DNA of 64,000 bases. Origin: Cellulomonas sp. P24. Its GTDB lineage: Bacteria > Actinomycetota > Actinomycetes > Actinomycetales > Cellulomonadaceae. Of this stretch, positions 25,477 through 34,601 are shown in pieces (position 1 is the first letter of the stretch; every line of letters starts with the position of its first letter). The translations under genes and the position numbers were made by a program. The notes beneath the pieces were generated by a model that was not told the origin of the DNA, searched no databases, and was given only the letters and a program-made list of their open reading frames with translations. Where the stretch lies: NCBI RefSeq assembly GCF_024704385.1, contig NZ_JAJDFX010000002.1, positions 3,162,001-3,226,000 of the forward strand, given 5' to 3'.

Positions 25477-27137
25477 CCCGGGTGCGGTCGTGGTTCGCGA
25501 GCGACGCCGCACGCCTGCGGCTCGTGCTGGCCGTCGTGGCCGTCGCGACCTTCGCGATCAGGTTCGTCCCGCTGGTGGCGGCGGGCATGCTCCGCGCGGA
25601 GTACGGCTACGACGACGGCGTGCACCTCTCTCTCGCGGAGCACCTGATCGCCGGCCGGCTCCCGTACCGGGACGTGCTGTTCGTCCACCCGCCGGGCATC
25701 GTGCTCGCCCTCACCCCGGCGGCGGCCCTCGCGCGCGTGGTGGGCGACCCGTGGGCGCTCGCCGCGGGACGTCTGCTCGTCATGACGGTCGGCGTCCTGA
25801 ACGCTGTCCTGATCGCGCGGATCCTGCGGCGGAGGGGACTGGTCGCGGCCCTGGTCGGCGGTCTGGGCTACGCGTTCTGGGGACCGGCGATCGCGGCGGA
25901 GCGCTCGATCTACCTCGAGCCCTTCATCGGGCTGGGTCTGCTGATCGCGTTCGCGGCCCTCGCGCGGCGGCACGACGCCCCGGCTCGTCCGGACGCGCCC
26001 ACGAGCGGCAGCAGCACCCGGGATCACCGGCTGGCGGGCACCTCCGGCGTGCTCGCAGGGCACGGCATGCGCGCGGGGCGCGGCGTGCTCACGGAACACA
26101 GTGCTCTCGCGGTCGCCGGGATCGCCCTCGGGGTCGCGGCGACCTTCAAGGTGTGGGTCGTGCTGGACCTGACCGTGGTGGGTTTCCTGGTCCTGGCCCG
26201 TCACGGGGTGCGCGGGGCCGTCCGATGGGTCGGATGGGTGCTGGTCGGTCTCACGCCGATCGTGCTCCCGTTCGCGTGGGCGGCGCCGCGGGCGATGTGG
26301 GACGACGTCGTCCTCGCGCAGATCGGCCGCCCCCGGACCGCCGGGCTCCTGCACGAGCGGCTCGCGGAGCTCGGCCCCGCGGGAGTCGCAGGGGTGTGCG
26401 TCGCGCTGGTCGTGCTGGCGGCGGTCGCGCTCGGGATCGCCGGAAGGCGTCGTCGCGCGTCCGGCACCACCGGCTCCCGCCGTACCGGCGGGCTGCACAT
26501 GAGGCCACCGTCGCAGTGGTCCGACCCGGCGTGGTGGGCCGTCGCCGGGGTGGTGCACCTGGCGGCGCTGGTCGGGGCCCCCAGCTACTACCTGCACTAC
26601 ACGGCGTTCCTCGCGCCGCCGGCGTGCCTGCTCGCCGGTGCCGCCGTCGGCGCGCTGAGCGCGCGCGCACGCCGCTCGTGGGGCGTGGTGGCCCGACGTG
26701 CGGGGGCCGGCGGTCTCGTCCTCGCGCTCGCCGGACTCGCGCTCACGTTCCCGGCGCTCCCGTCCGGACCGCGCGAGGACCGTGCCCTGCTCGCCGCTCT
26801 GACGCGGACGGGGTGCACGTGGTCGGAGAACCCGAGCTACCTCCTGGTGGCGGACGCGCAGACGCGGATGATCGCCGAGGGATGCCCGGGGCAGCCGGAC
26901 CTCTTCGGGACGGTGATGACCGAGCGCGGCGGCTACCCGGTGCCGGGCATCGTCGACCCCTCGGAGAGCGTCGCGCAGATGGTCGCGAGGCAGGTCGCCG
27001 CGAGCCGGACGGTCCTGCTGCCGGTGGGGGGACCGGAGTCGTGGCTGGCGCCGGTCCTCGGGCAGGACGTCAGCGACGGGTTCACGCGCGTGGCCACGAC
27101 GGGGGGCATCGCGGTGTGGCAGCGCGTGGGCGGCTGA
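25473..27137 (+). CDS. GT-C fold membrane glycosyltransferase-like protein
   Basis: 554 aa with about ten to twelve membrane helices. A YGYDDGVHLSLAEHL motif in the first extracytoplasmic loop (about residue 48) supplies paired acidic residues as in GT39/ArnT enzymes, followed by VHPPGIVLALTP. The C-terminal part is an extracytoplasmic domain of about 110 residues. A GT-C enzyme of this kind would use a polyprenyl-phosphate sugar donor to modify a cell-wall glycan or protein; donor and acceptor are unknown. A hydrophilic insert of about 45 residues lies near residue 170. GTG 25473 overlaps the ABC-F stop by 4 nt. Confidence 0.8.
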   Translation: MTRVRSWFASDAARLRLVLAVVAVATFAIRFVPLVAAGMLRAEYGYDDGVHLSLAEHLIAGRLPYRDVLFVHPPGIVLALTPAAALARVVGDPWALAAGRLLVMTVGVLNAVLIARILRRRGLVAALVGGLGYAFWGPAIAAERSIYLEPFIGLGLLIAFAALARRHDAPARPDAPTSGSSTRDHRLAGTSGVLAGHGMRAGRGVLTEHSALAVAGIALGVAATFKVWVVLDLTVVGFLVLARHGVRGAVRWVGWVLVGLTPIVLPFAWAAPRAMWDDVVLAQIGRPRTAGLLHERLAELGPAGVAGVCVALVVLAAVALGIAGRRRRASGTTGSRRTGGLHMRPPSQWSDPAWWAVAGVVHLAALVGAPSYYLHYTAFLAPPACLLAGAAVGALSARARRSWGVVARRAGAGGLVLALAGLALTFPALPSGPREDRALLAALTRTGCTWSENPSYLLVADAQTRMIAEGCPGQPDLFGTVMTERGGYPVPGIVDPSESVAQMVARQVAASRTVLLPVGGPESWLAPVLGQDVSDGFTRVATTGGIAVWQRVGG

Positions 27138-27174
27138 GTCCTGACGCGCCCTGACGCGCCCTGACTCGGCGGGG

Positions 27175-27696
27175 TCAGACCGCGTCGAACGGCGCGACGA
27201 GCCGTCGGAGCAGCGAGGCGAGCGTCTCGCGCTCGGCCGGCTCCAGGGTGCCGAGCAGCCGGTGCTCGACCTCGAGCAGGTCGGCCATCGCCGCGTCGAC
27301 GCCGCGGCGGCCCTTCTCCGTGAGCTCGACGATGACGCCGCGACGGTCGTCCGGAGCCGGCCGCCGCACCACGAGACCGCGCTGCGCGAGCCGGTCGATG
27401 CGGTTGGTCATCGTGCCGCTCGTGACGAGGGTCTGCGTCAGGAGGGCGCCGGGGGAGAGCTGGTAGGGGCGGCCGGCGCGTCGAAGCGCGGACAGCACGT
27501 CGAACTCCCACGTGTCGAGGTGGTGCCGGGCGAACGAGCCGCGACGGGCGAGGTCGAGGTGTCGCGCGAGGCGGCTCACCCGGGACAGGACGGTCAGCGG
27601 CTCGACGTCGAGGTCGGGGCGCTCCCTTGCCCACGCGGCGACGATCCGGTCGACCTCGTCGGCGCCGTCCGGCTGCCGGCTCTGCCGTGTCGTCAT
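27175..27696 (-). CDS. MarR-family transcriptional regulator
   Basis: 173 aa. Winged-helix MarR fold: WEFDVLSALRRAG, the recognition-helix region TLVTSGTMTNRIDRLAQRGLV (split over about residues 86-106) and the wing DDRRGVIVELTEKGR. ATG 27696 follows a minus-strand TAACCT (27708-27703) by 6 nt, a leaderless signal. It is convergent with the GT-C gene, and the 37-nt gap has a partially repeated CCTGACGCGC. No adjacent divergent gene shows what it controls. Confidence 0.88.
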   Translation of the reverse strand: MTTRQSRQPDGADEVDRIVAAWARERPDLDVEPLTVLSRVSRLARHLDLARRGSFARHHLDTWEFDVLSALRRAGRPYQLSPGALLTQTLVTSGTMTNRIDRLAQRGLVVRRPAPDDRRGVIVELTEKGRRGVDAAMADLLEVEHRLLGTLEPAERETLASLLRRLVAPFDAV

Positions 27697-27769
27697 CCTG
27701 TGAGGTTACTCGACGTCGAGATACCCGGGCCGTGACCTCGGGCCCAGGTGGGCGCGGTGTCGCGCGCCG

Positions 27770-28404
27770 TCAGGACTCGTACGGCAGGGTCGGCCGGCGC
27801 TCCATGCCGGACAGCCCGTTCCACGCCAGGTTGACGAGGTGCGCGGCGACGTCGGCCTTCTTCGGCGACCGTGCGTCGAGCCAGTACTGCCCGGTGAGCG
27901 CCACCATGCCGACCAGCATCTGCGCGTACAGCGGTGCGGTGCGCGGGTCGAGCCCCCGGCGCTTGAACTGGTCGGCGAGCAGGTGCTCGACCTGTGTCGC
28001 GACATCGCCGATCAGGCTCGAGAACGTCCCGGTCGCCTGGGCGACGGGTGAGTCACGGACGAGGATGCGGAAGCCGTCGGTCGACGTCTCGATGTACGTG
28101 AACAGGGCGAGGGCGGTCCGCTCCACGAGCTGCTTCGGGTGCCCGCCGGCGGCGAGCGCATCTGTCAACGCCCCGGTGAGCGCCTGGATCTCGCGGTCGA
28201 CGACCACCGCATAGATCCCTTCCTTCCCCCGAAGTGCTCGTACACGACCGGCTTGGACACCTCGGCGCGGGTCGCGATCTCCTCGACGCTCGTGCCCTCG
28301 AACCCCTTCTCGGCGAAGAGCCCCCGGCTGACCTCGAGGAGCTGTGCCCGTCGTTGGGCGCCTGTCATGCGGGAGCGTGTGGGTCGTTTCGGGTCCGAGG
28401 TCAC
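27770..28404 (-). pseudogene. TetR-family regulator beside tRNA-Gln/glmU, frameshifted
   Basis: The helix-turn-helix half (LFAEKGFEGTSVEEIATRA and SKPVVYEHFGG) and the ligand domain (VVVDREIQALTGAL onward) are in different frames. They join into a 211-aa protein if the C run 28226-28230 had six bases, giving the family-typical YEHFGGKEGIYA. GTG 28404 sits 6 nt after a minus-strand CATGAT, a leaderless signal; ATG 28368 is an alternative. A TetR gene next to glmU is conserved in actinobacteria (Rv1019 in M. tuberculosis). A sequencing indel is the simplest explanation. Confidence 0.82.
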
Positions 28405-28484
28405 CCGGCCATCATGACAGCGACGTCCACCGCCGTGGGGTGCTGGCAGACTTGTGACCCGGTCCCGACGATGTCGGTGGCCGT

Positions 28485-28556
28485 TCCGCCCTGGTGTAAC
28501 GGCAGCACGCAGGCCTTTGGTGCCTTGCAGTCCGGGTTCGAATCCTGGGGGCGGAG
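28485..28556 (+). tRNA. tRNA-Gln (anticodon TTG)
   Basis: 72-nt cloverleaf without encoded CCA: acceptor TCCGCCC pairs with GGGCGGA, D-arm GTGT/GCAC, anticodon loop CTTTGGT with TTG, T-arm CCGGG/CCTGG around TTCGAAT, discriminator G as in glutamine tRNAs. The first anticodon-stem pair (C-T) is a mismatch, the rest pair well. It decodes CAA and lies between the TetR locus and glmU. Confidence 0.9.
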
Positions 28557-28602
28557 CGCCAGGTCGGCGACCCGACCGGCTCATCGCCCTCCGGCGCGGC
28601 GG

Positions 28603-28608
28603 TAGAGT
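28603..28608 (+). promoter_or_regulatory. Candidate -10 for glmU-prs
   Basis: TAGAGT lies about 67 nt before the glmU GTG and 46 nt after tRNA-Gln. No strong -35 is visible; tentative. Confidence 0.3.
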
Positions 28609-28674
28609 GCTCCTGCGCCAGATCCGCAGCCCGGGGCGTCCGACCTCGGGCAGATCCGTCGGGAGTCCCGCAAC

Positions 28675-30351
28675 GTGACCTACCCCCGCCCCGCCGCCGT
28701 CGTCGTCCTCGCCGCAGGTGAAGGCACCCGGATGCGCTCGGCCACACCGAAGGTCCTGCACACCCTGGCGGGTCGGTCGATGCTCGGTCACGCCCTCGCC
28801 GCGGCGCGGTCGCTCGACCCCGAGAGGGTCGTCGTCGTCGTGCGCCACGGGCGCGAGGCGGTCGCTTCTCATGCGCTCGAGGTCGACGCGGACGTGCTGG
28901 TCGCGGACCAGGACGACATCCCCGGGACCGGGCGGGCCGTGCAGTGCGGCCTCAGCACGCTCGACGCCGCCGCGGACGCCGCCCTCGTCGGCGACGCCGC
29001 GCCGCCGGAACCGGTCGTCGGCGAGGTCGCCGGAGCCGTCGTCGTCATGGCCGGCGACATCCCGCTGCTCGACGGCGCGACGCTGTCGTCGCTGCTCGAC
29101 GCTCACACGACCGGCGGCCATGCCGTGACGGTCCTGACCACGGAGGTCGAGGACCCGACCGGCTACGGACGGATCCTTCGTGACGGTGACGGCGGGCCCG
29201 ACGTCACGGCGATCGTGGAGGAGAAGGACGCGGACGAGGCTCAGCGCGCGGTGCGCGAGATCAACTCGTCGGTGTACGTGTTCGACGCCGCCGTGCTCCG
29301 TGGGTGCCTCGGCCGGCTCGACCGGGACAACGCGCAGGGCGAGGTCTACCTCACCGACGTCCTGGCGTTGGCACGCGCGGACGGCGGGCGGGTGCGTGCA
29401 GTCCGTGTCGACGACCCGGTCCTCGTCGAGGGGGTCAACGACCGCGCGCAGCTCGCGGTGCTCCGCGCCGAGCTCAACCGTCGGATCCTGCGGCGATGGA
29501 TGCTCGAGGGCGTCACGGTCGTCGACCCGGCGACGACCTGGGTCGACGTCGACGTCACGCTCGCACGGGACGTCACGCTGCTCCCGGGCACCCAGCTGCA
29601 CGGTGCGACGGTCGTGGGCGAGCGGGCGACGATCGGGCCGGACACGACGTTGACCGACGTGGAGGTCGGCGCAGGCGCGACGGTCGTACGGACGCACGGC
29701 TCGCTCTCGGTGATCGGCGACGACGCGACGGTCGGTCCGTTCGCCTACCTCCGCCCTGGTTCCGTGCTCGGCTCGGGCGGCAAGATCGGGACGTTCGTCG
29801 AGGTCAAGAACGCCCAGATCGGCGCTGGGTCGAAGGTGCCGCACCTGTCGTACGTCGGCGACGCGACGATCGGTGAGCGGACGAACATCGGCGCGGCGAG
29901 CGTGTTCGTCAACTACGACGGCGTGAACAAGCACCGCACGACGATCGGCTCGTACGCCCGCACGGGTGCCGACAACATGTTCGTCGCACCTGTCACGGTC
30001 GGTGACGGCGCCTACACGGGTGCTGGCAGCGTGATCCGCCGCAACGTCCCGCCGGGCGCCCTGGGGGTCTCCCAGGGGGCGCAGCGCAACATCGAGGGCT
30101 GGGTCCTCCGTGCGCGTGCCGGCACCCCGGCAGCGCTCGCGGCGGAACGGGCCCTCGCGGCGGCGGACCCGCTCGACGGGCTCTCCCCGCAGGCGCGGGC
30201 CGAGCGTGAGCGCGCGGGCCGCGTCGCCGCCGCACCGACGCCACCCCCTTCGCTTCCGGATCAGCACCCTGAGCTCCCGGACCACCTGCCGACCGACGGC
30301 AGCCTGCCGGTCTCCGGCGCCGCTCCGACCACGAAGGACACATCACGATGA
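28675..30351 (+). CDS. glmU: Bifunctional GlcNAc-1-P uridyltransferase / GlcN-1-P acetyltransferase
   Basis: 558 aa, longer than the usual 450-490 because of a C-terminal tail of about 55 Ala/Pro/Arg-rich residues. Makes UDP-GlcNAc for peptidoglycan. The uridyltransferase domain has [11 protein letters not shown] (about residue 11), [10 protein letters not shown] and [10 protein letters not shown]; the left-handed beta-helix acetyltransferase domain (about 265-495) has hexapeptide repeats, [27 protein letters not shown], the NYDG motif with active-site Asn/Tyr, and [23 protein letters not shown] 28675. The last codon overlaps the prs start by 4 nt (ATGA), so the two are coupled. Confidence 0.97.
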   Translation: MTYPRPAAVVVLAAGEGTRMRSATPKVLHTLAGRSMLGHALAAARSLDPERVVVVVRHGREAVASHALEVDADVLVADQDDIPGTGRAVQCGLSTLDAAADAALVGDAAPPEPVVGEVAGAVVVMAGDIPLLDGATLSSLLDAHTTGGHAVTVLTTEVEDPTGYGRILRDGDGGPDVTAIVEEKDADEAQRAVREINSSVYVFDAAVLRGCLGRLDRDNAQGEVYLTDVLALARADGGRVRAVRVDDPVLVEGVNDRAQLAVLRAELNRRILRRWMLEGVTVVDPATTWVDVDVTLARDVTLLPGTQLHGATVVGERATIGPDTTLTDVEVGAGATVVRTHGSLSVIGDDATVGPFAYLRPGSVLGSGGKIGTFVEVKNAQIGAGSKVPHLSYVGDATIGERTNIGAASVFVNYDGVNKHRTTIGSYARTGADNMFVAPVTVGDGAYTGAGSVIRRNVPPGALGVSQGAQRNIEGWVLRARAGTPAALAAERALAAADPLDGLSPQARAERERAGRVAAAPTPPPSLPDQHPELPDHLPTDGSLPVSGAAPTTKDTSR

Positions 30352-31328
30352 GCGGGATCATCTCCCACGACGGCGAGAAGCGACTGGTCCTGGTCGGAGG
30401 TCGTGCCCACCCGGAGCTCGCCGCCGCCGTGGCTGCCGAGCTCGGCACGGACCTGGTGCCGACCACCGCGTACGACTTCGCCAACGGTGAGATCTACGTG
30501 CGGTTCGGGGAGTCCGTGCGCGGCTGCGACACGTTCGTGCTGCAGAGCCACGCGGTGCCGATCAACCAGTGGATCATGGAGCAGCTGATCATGGTCGACG
30601 CGCTGAAGCGTGCGTCGGCGAAGACCATCACGGTCGTGGCGCCGTTCTACGGCTACGCCCGGCAGGACAAGAAGCACCGGGGTCGCGAGCCGATCTCCGC
30701 GCGCCTGGTTGCGGACCTGTTCCGCACGGCGGGCGCGCACCGGCTCATGAGCGTCGACCTCCACACCGCGCAGATCCAGGGGTTCTTCGACGGACCGGTC
30801 GACCACCTGATGGCGCTGCCGCTGCTCGCGGACTACGTCCGACGCCGTGTCGACAGCTCCCGGCTGACCGTCGTGTCCCCCGACGCGGGGCGGGTGCGCC
30901 TCGCCGACCAGTGGTCCGACCGTCTGGGCGCGCCGCTGGCGATCATCCACAAGCGTCGTGACCCGAGTGTCCCGAACCAGGTGAAGGTCCACGAGCTCGT
31001 CGGCCAGGTCGAGGGGCGGACCTGCGTGATCGTCGACGACATGATCGACACGGCCGGGACGATCGTGCAGGCGGCCGACGCGTTGTTCGAGAACGGCGCC
31101 GCCGACGTGATCGTGGCGTCGACGCACGCGGTGCTCTCCGGGCCCGCGGTCGACCGGCTGAAGAACTCGCGGATCAGCGAGGTCGTCGTGTCCGACACGC
31201 TGCCGATCCCGGAGGACCGGCGCTTCCCGCAGCTCACCGTCCTGTCGATCGCGCCGCTCGTCGCACGGGCGATCCGCGAGGTGTTCGATGACGGCTCCGT
31301 CACGTCGCTGTTCGACGGGCAGGCCTGA
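30348..31328 (+). CDS. prs: Ribose-phosphate pyrophosphokinase
   Basis: 326 aa. Makes PRPP from ribose-5-phosphate and ATP for nucleotide, histidine, tryptophan and decaprenyl-phosphoryl-arabinose synthesis. Motifs: [14 protein letters not shown], the ATP flexible-loop region [19 protein letters not shown], metal-binding [13 protein letters not shown] and the PRPP loop [13 protein letters not shown] (about residue 228). Overlaps glmU by 4 nt; the glmU-prs pair is conserved in actinobacteria. Confidence 0.97.
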   Translation: MSGIISHDGEKRLVLVGGRAHPELAAAVAAELGTDLVPTTAYDFANGEIYVRFGESVRGCDTFVLQSHAVPINQWIMEQLIMVDALKRASAKTITVVAPFYGYARQDKKHRGREPISARLVADLFRTAGAHRLMSVDLHTAQIQGFFDGPVDHLMALPLLADYVRRRVDSSRLTVVSPDAGRVRLADQWSDRLGAPLAIIHKRRDPSVPNQVKVHELVGQVEGRTCVIVDDMIDTAGTIVQAADALFENGAADVIVASTHAVLSGPAVDRLKNSRISEVVVSDTLPIPEDRRFPQLTVLSIAPLVARAIREVFDDGSVTSLFDGQA

Positions 31329-31361
31329 ACCGCAGGGTTCGTCGCGGTGCCAGGGACCAGG

Positions 31362-31367
31362 TAGACT
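31362..31367 (+). promoter_or_regulatory. Candidate -10 for rplY
   Basis: TAGACT in the 195-nt prs-rplY gap, with TTCGTC 18 nt upstream as a weak -35. It would give an rplY leader of about 150 nt. Low confidence. Confidence 0.35.
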
Positions 31368-31523
31368 CCTCAGGTTGCCTCGGCGAGGGACGTCGGACGG
31401 TCTGGCCGGACCCGACTCCGTGATCGACTGGGTGGTCGCCTCCGCGTGCCCGTCCTGACTCCCGCGTCGAAGCCACCACCGACTCAGCAGCAGTTCACCA
31501 CCACCATCGTCTTGGGAGTTCTC

Positions 31524-32099
31524 GTGTCCGAGGTCAAGCTCGTCGCCACCACCCGCACCGACTTCGGCAAGGGCGCCGCGCGCCGGACCCGCCGCGCGGG
31601 CCGCATCCCCGCCGTCCTGTACGGGCACGGCTCGGACCCGCTGCACGTCTCCCTCCCGGGCCACGAGACCTTCCTCGCGCTCAAGCACGCGAACGCGCTC
31701 TACGGCGTCGAGATCGACGGCAAGAAGATCCTCGCGATCATCAAGGACGTCCAGCGCGAGCCGGTGCGCCAGGTCATCGAGCACATCGACATGCAGATCG
31801 TCACGAGCGGCGAGACGGTCTCGGTCGAGGTGCCGGTGACGATCGTGGGCGAGTCGGCCCCAGGCACGATCCACTTCGTGGAGCTCCAGACGCTGAACCT
31901 GGAGGCCGAGGCGACGCATCTCCCGGATCACATCGAGGTCTCGATCGAGGGACTCGAGGCCGGCACGCAGATCCACGCCGGCGACGTCGTTCTCCCCACG
32001 GGTGCGGTTCTCGGCGACGACCCGACCGCGGTGGTCGTCACGATCGCCGTGCCGCAGGGCAGCGAGGAGCCGGCCGACGAGGCCGCCGACGCCGTCTGA
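31524..32099 (+). CDS. rplY: 50S ribosomal protein L25/general stress protein Ctc
   Basis: 191 aa: N-terminal 5S-rRNA-binding L25 domain (about 1-95, with TRTDFGKGAARR, GRIPAVLYG and the DVQREPVRQVIEHIDMQ segment) and the C-terminal beta-rich CTC/TL5 domain ending in an acidic tail. The frame begins at 31446, but GTG 31524 is chosen for its GGGAG site (spacing 5) and match to the family N terminus (VSEVKLVATTR). Followed by a hairpin before pth. Confidence 0.95.
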   Translation: MSEVKLVATTRTDFGKGAARRTRRAGRIPAVLYGHGSDPLHVSLPGHETFLALKHANALYGVEIDGKKILAIIKDVQREPVRQVIEHIDMQIVTSGETVSVEVPVTIVGESAPGTIHFVELQTLNLEAEATHLPDHIEVSIEGLEAGTQIHAGDVVLPTGAVLGDDPTAVVVTIAVPQGSEEPADEAADAV

Positions 32100-32147
32100 C
32101 CGCGACAGCGCAAGGCCGTCGACAGCACGACCCGACGACCTCTCCGG

Positions 32148-32173
32148 CGCCCGGTACCGTCAGGTGCCGGGCG
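32148..32173 (+). terminator. Hairpin between rplY and pth
   Basis: CGCCCGG/CCGGGCG plus an inner ACC/GGT stem around a GTCA loop, 48 nt after the rplY stop. No T tract. It suggests that rplY and pth can be separately transcribed. Confidence 0.4.
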
Positions 32174-32288
32174 TCGGTGCGTCCGGGAGCGGTCCGCGCC
32201 GACTGCCTCCGGGCCGAGAGGCCGACGACACCGACGAACCTGCGAGAGGATCACGGCGCCCCGCGCCCGGACCCTGTGAGGATGTGAG

Positions 32289-32897
32289 ATGAGCGACCAG
32301 CCCTGGCTCGTCGTCGGGCTCGGCAACCCGGGGCCGCAGTATGCCGGCAACCGCCACAACGTCGGCCAGATGGTGCTGGACGAGCTGGGCGGTCGCTCGC
32401 AGACGTCGTTCGCGCTGCGGACCACGCGCGGGACGCGGTCGGGTGTCGCGGAGACGCGCCTCGGGGTGCTGCCCGGGGGTGCGCCGGGCGCGCGGGTCGT
32501 CCTGGCGAAGCCGGTCACCTACATGAACACCTCCGGTGGCCCCGTCGCGGCGCTCGCGCACTACTTCGGCGTCACGGCGGACCAGGTCGTGGCGGTGCAC
32601 GACGACCTCGACATCCCGTTCGGGGAGGTCCGGCTCAAGCGCGGCGGCGGCGAGGGCGGGCACAACGGTCTGCGTGACATGTCGAAGGCGCTCGGGACCA
32701 AGGACTACCTCCGGGTCCGGGTCGGCATCGGGCGCCCCCCGGGGCGGATGGACGCAGCGGACTACGTCCTGCGCGACTTCGCTGCCGCCGAGCGCAAGGA
32801 CCTCGGCTGGCTCGTCGATGCTGCTGCGGACGCCGTCGAGCTGCTCGTCACCGAGGGGCTCGAGAAGGCCCAGCTGCGGTTCCACACGAAGGCGTAG
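32289..32897 (+). CDS. pth: Peptidyl-tRNA hydrolase
   Basis: 202 aa. Releases stalled peptidyl-tRNA by ester cleavage. Motifs: [24 protein letters not shown] with the catalytic His (about residue 25), [41 protein letters not shown] with conserved Asp and Asn. ATG 32289. It is the last gene of the conserved island; mfd would normally be expected near here in actinobacteria, but polysaccharide genes follow instead. Confidence 0.96.
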   Translation: MSDQPWLVVGLGNPGPQYAGNRHNVGQMVLDELGGRSQTSFALRTTRGTRSGVAETRLGVLPGGAPGARVVLAKPVTYMNTSGGPVAALAHYFGVTADQVVAVHDDLDIPFGEVRLKRGGGEGGHNGLRDMSKALGTKDYLRVRVGIGRPPGRMDAADYVLRDFAAAERKDLGWLVDAAADAVELLVTEGLEKAQLRFHTKA

Positions 32898-32907
32898 ACC
32901 TGGGCGG

Positions 32908-32923
32908 GTCACAGCGCCGTCAC
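32908..32923 (+). promoter_or_regulatory. GTCAC-N6-GTCAC box before the polysaccharide initiating gene
   Basis: GTCACAGCGCCGTCAC is a perfect direct repeat with 11-bp period, of the same type as boxes at 5580, 18651 and 20146, and close to the GTCACAGCG repeats described for mycobacterial MtrA. It lies 97 nt before GTG 33021. Confidence 0.5.
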
Positions 32924-32938
32924 AGTACTACGCGGAAC

Positions 32939-33003
32939 GGGTGAAATCGGGCATTCAGTACATACACGGCGCGCTCTGAGCATTAGCCTCTTCTCATTCA
33001 CCC
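32939..33003 (+). promoter_or_regulatory. GGGTGAAAT / ATTCACCC motif pair at the polysaccharide locus start
   Basis: GGGTGAAAT at 32939-32947 (followed by CGGGCAT) and the inverted ATTCACCC at 32996-33003. The same 9-mer class occurs in front of 45607, 48691 and the wzt gene. These AT-containing words stand out in this GC-rich DNA and are candidate binding sites of a locus-specific regulator. Confidence 0.4.
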
Positions 33004-33020
33004 GAGCAAGGGGAGGCGAC

Positions 33021-34601
33021 GTGACGCTAGCGGCGGATCGGCGCCCGGGTCGAACCGGCGGAGAGCAGGACAGCCTCGACGCGGCCCTCGGCGTGCAGGC
33101 CTCGCGGGCCGAGGCGGCGGAGCGGCGCCGCGCGGCACTCGGTCGCCGCGTGTCGTGGGCGTCGAGCCGCCCCTTCGAGATCGACTCGGCGGAGCGGGAG
33201 CACGCCAGACGCGGCCAGAGCTGGCACGAGCAGGAGGTGACGTACCTCCTGTCGACGCTCGCGCGCGACATCGTGCTGTGCACCTTCGTCCCGACGACGG
33301 TGCTGTTCCTGATCCACGGGACCTCTGCCCTGCAGCTGTGGTGGGGCGTCGCGATCGGTCTGGTCTTCGTCGCGATGATCGCCGTCGAACGTGGCTACGA
33401 ACGCACCGGTCTCGGCGACGGTCCGCTCGAGTTCGAGGCGGTGCTCCGCGGTGGCGGGCTCACCGCCGCTGCACTTGCGCTCCTCTCGGTCACCTTCAAG
33501 ATCGAGGTGCCCCGCACGGTGATGTTCGGGGCGCTGCCGCTGGTGGTCTGCGTCCTGCTGTTCGCGCGTCACTTCAACCGGCGCGCACTGCACCGTCGGC
33601 GCGCACACGGCGACGCGATGAAGTCGACACTGGTGGTGGGCGACGTCGCCTCGGTGGACCGGGTGATCTCGGACCTCCGGAGCGCGCCCTACCACGGGTA
33701 CAAGATCGCCGGGCTGTGCGTGCCGTCGCTCGATGTTCTCCCGCGCACCGAGGACGTTCCGCTGCTCGGTACCCTCTCGGACATCCCGCAGGTCGTGGTC
33801 GACGGGGGATTCGACGTCGTCATCGTGACGGGGGCAGAGCTGAGCGGCCAGGCGCTCCGCCGCCTCTCCTGGGCGCTGCAGCGCACGCAGGCAGAGCTGG
33901 TGGTCGCGCCCGGACTCGTCGAGGTGTTCGGACCGCGGGTCTCGCTCGAACCCACCGTCGGCCTGTCCCTCATCCACGTGCGCCACACAGAGTCGTCGAA
34001 GGTTCGAGTGCTCTGCAAGCGTGGCTTCGACATCGGCCTGGCGTTCGCTGCGCTGGTCGCCTGCGCGCCGCTGTTCCTGATCATCGGTCTCGCCGTCCGA
34101 CTGACGAGCCGTGGACCGGTGTTCTTCCGCCAGACCCGGGTCGGCAAGGGAGGAACCACCTTCTCCATGCTCAAGTTCCGCAGCATGGTCGAGGACGCAG
34201 AGGCACGGCTCGCCGAGCTCCAGAGTCGCAACGAGGCGGAAGGCCCGCTCTTCAAGCTGGACGACGACCCGCGCGTCACGCGCGTCGGGAGGTTCCTGCG
34301 CAAGCACTCGCTCGACGAGCTTCCTCAGCTCATCAACGTGGTCCGTGGCGAGATGGCACTGGTGGGGCCACGGCCACCGCTCCCGCGGGAGGTCGAGCAG
34401 TACGGTGAGGCGATGCGTCGCCGCCTCCTCGTGAGGCCTGGAGCGACCGGCCTGTGGCAGATCTCCGGTCGGACCGAGCTCTCGTGGGAGGATGCCGTCA
34501 AGCTCGACCTGCGGTACGTCGAGAACTGGTCGATCGCCCTCGACCTGATGATCCTCTGGAAGACGGTCAATGTCGTGATCGGTGGTCATGGCGGTCGTTG
34601 A
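33021..34601 (+). CDS. Polyprenyl-phosphate sugar-phosphate transferase (WbaP/WcaJ-like)
   Basis: 526 aa. Polyprenyl glycosylphosphotransferase that would start glycan synthesis by moving a sugar-1-phosphate onto undecaprenyl/decaprenyl phosphate. Four N-terminal membrane helices (about 85-190), a CoA-binding-like Rossmann module (about 195-310), a membrane-embedded helix near 340 and the catalytic domain: RQTRVGKGGTTFSMLKFRSMV, LDDDPRVTRVGRFLRKHSLDELPQL and VGPRPPLPREVEQY, ending with GLWQISGRTELSWED. GTG 33021 has a good AAGGGGAGG site. It heads a plus-strand operon with the next three genes (overlaps of 4-14 nt). Confidence 0.93.
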   Translation: MTLAADRRPGRTGGEQDSLDAALGVQASRAEAAERRRAALGRRVSWASSRPFEIDSAEREHARRGQSWHEQEVTYLLSTLARDIVLCTFVPTTVLFLIHGTSALQLWWGVAIGLVFVAMIAVERGYERTGLGDGPLEFEAVLRGGGLTAAALALLSVTFKIEVPRTVMFGALPLVVCVLLFARHFNRRALHRRRAHGDAMKSTLVVGDVASVDRVISDLRSAPYHGYKIAGLCVPSLDVLPRTEDVPLLGTLSDIPQVVVDGGFDVVIVTGAELSGQALRRLSWALQRTQAELVVAPGLVEVFGPRVSLEPTVGLSLIHVRHTESSKVRVLCKRGFDIGLAFAALVACAPLFLIIGLAVRLTSRGPVFFRQTRVGKGGTTFSMLKFRSMVEDAEARLAELQSRNEAEGPLFKLDDDPRVTRVGRFLRKHSLDELPQLINVVRGEMALVGPRPPLPREVEQYGEAMRRRLLVRPGATGLWQISGRTELSWEDAVKLDLRYVENWSIALDLMILWKTVNVVIGGHGGR

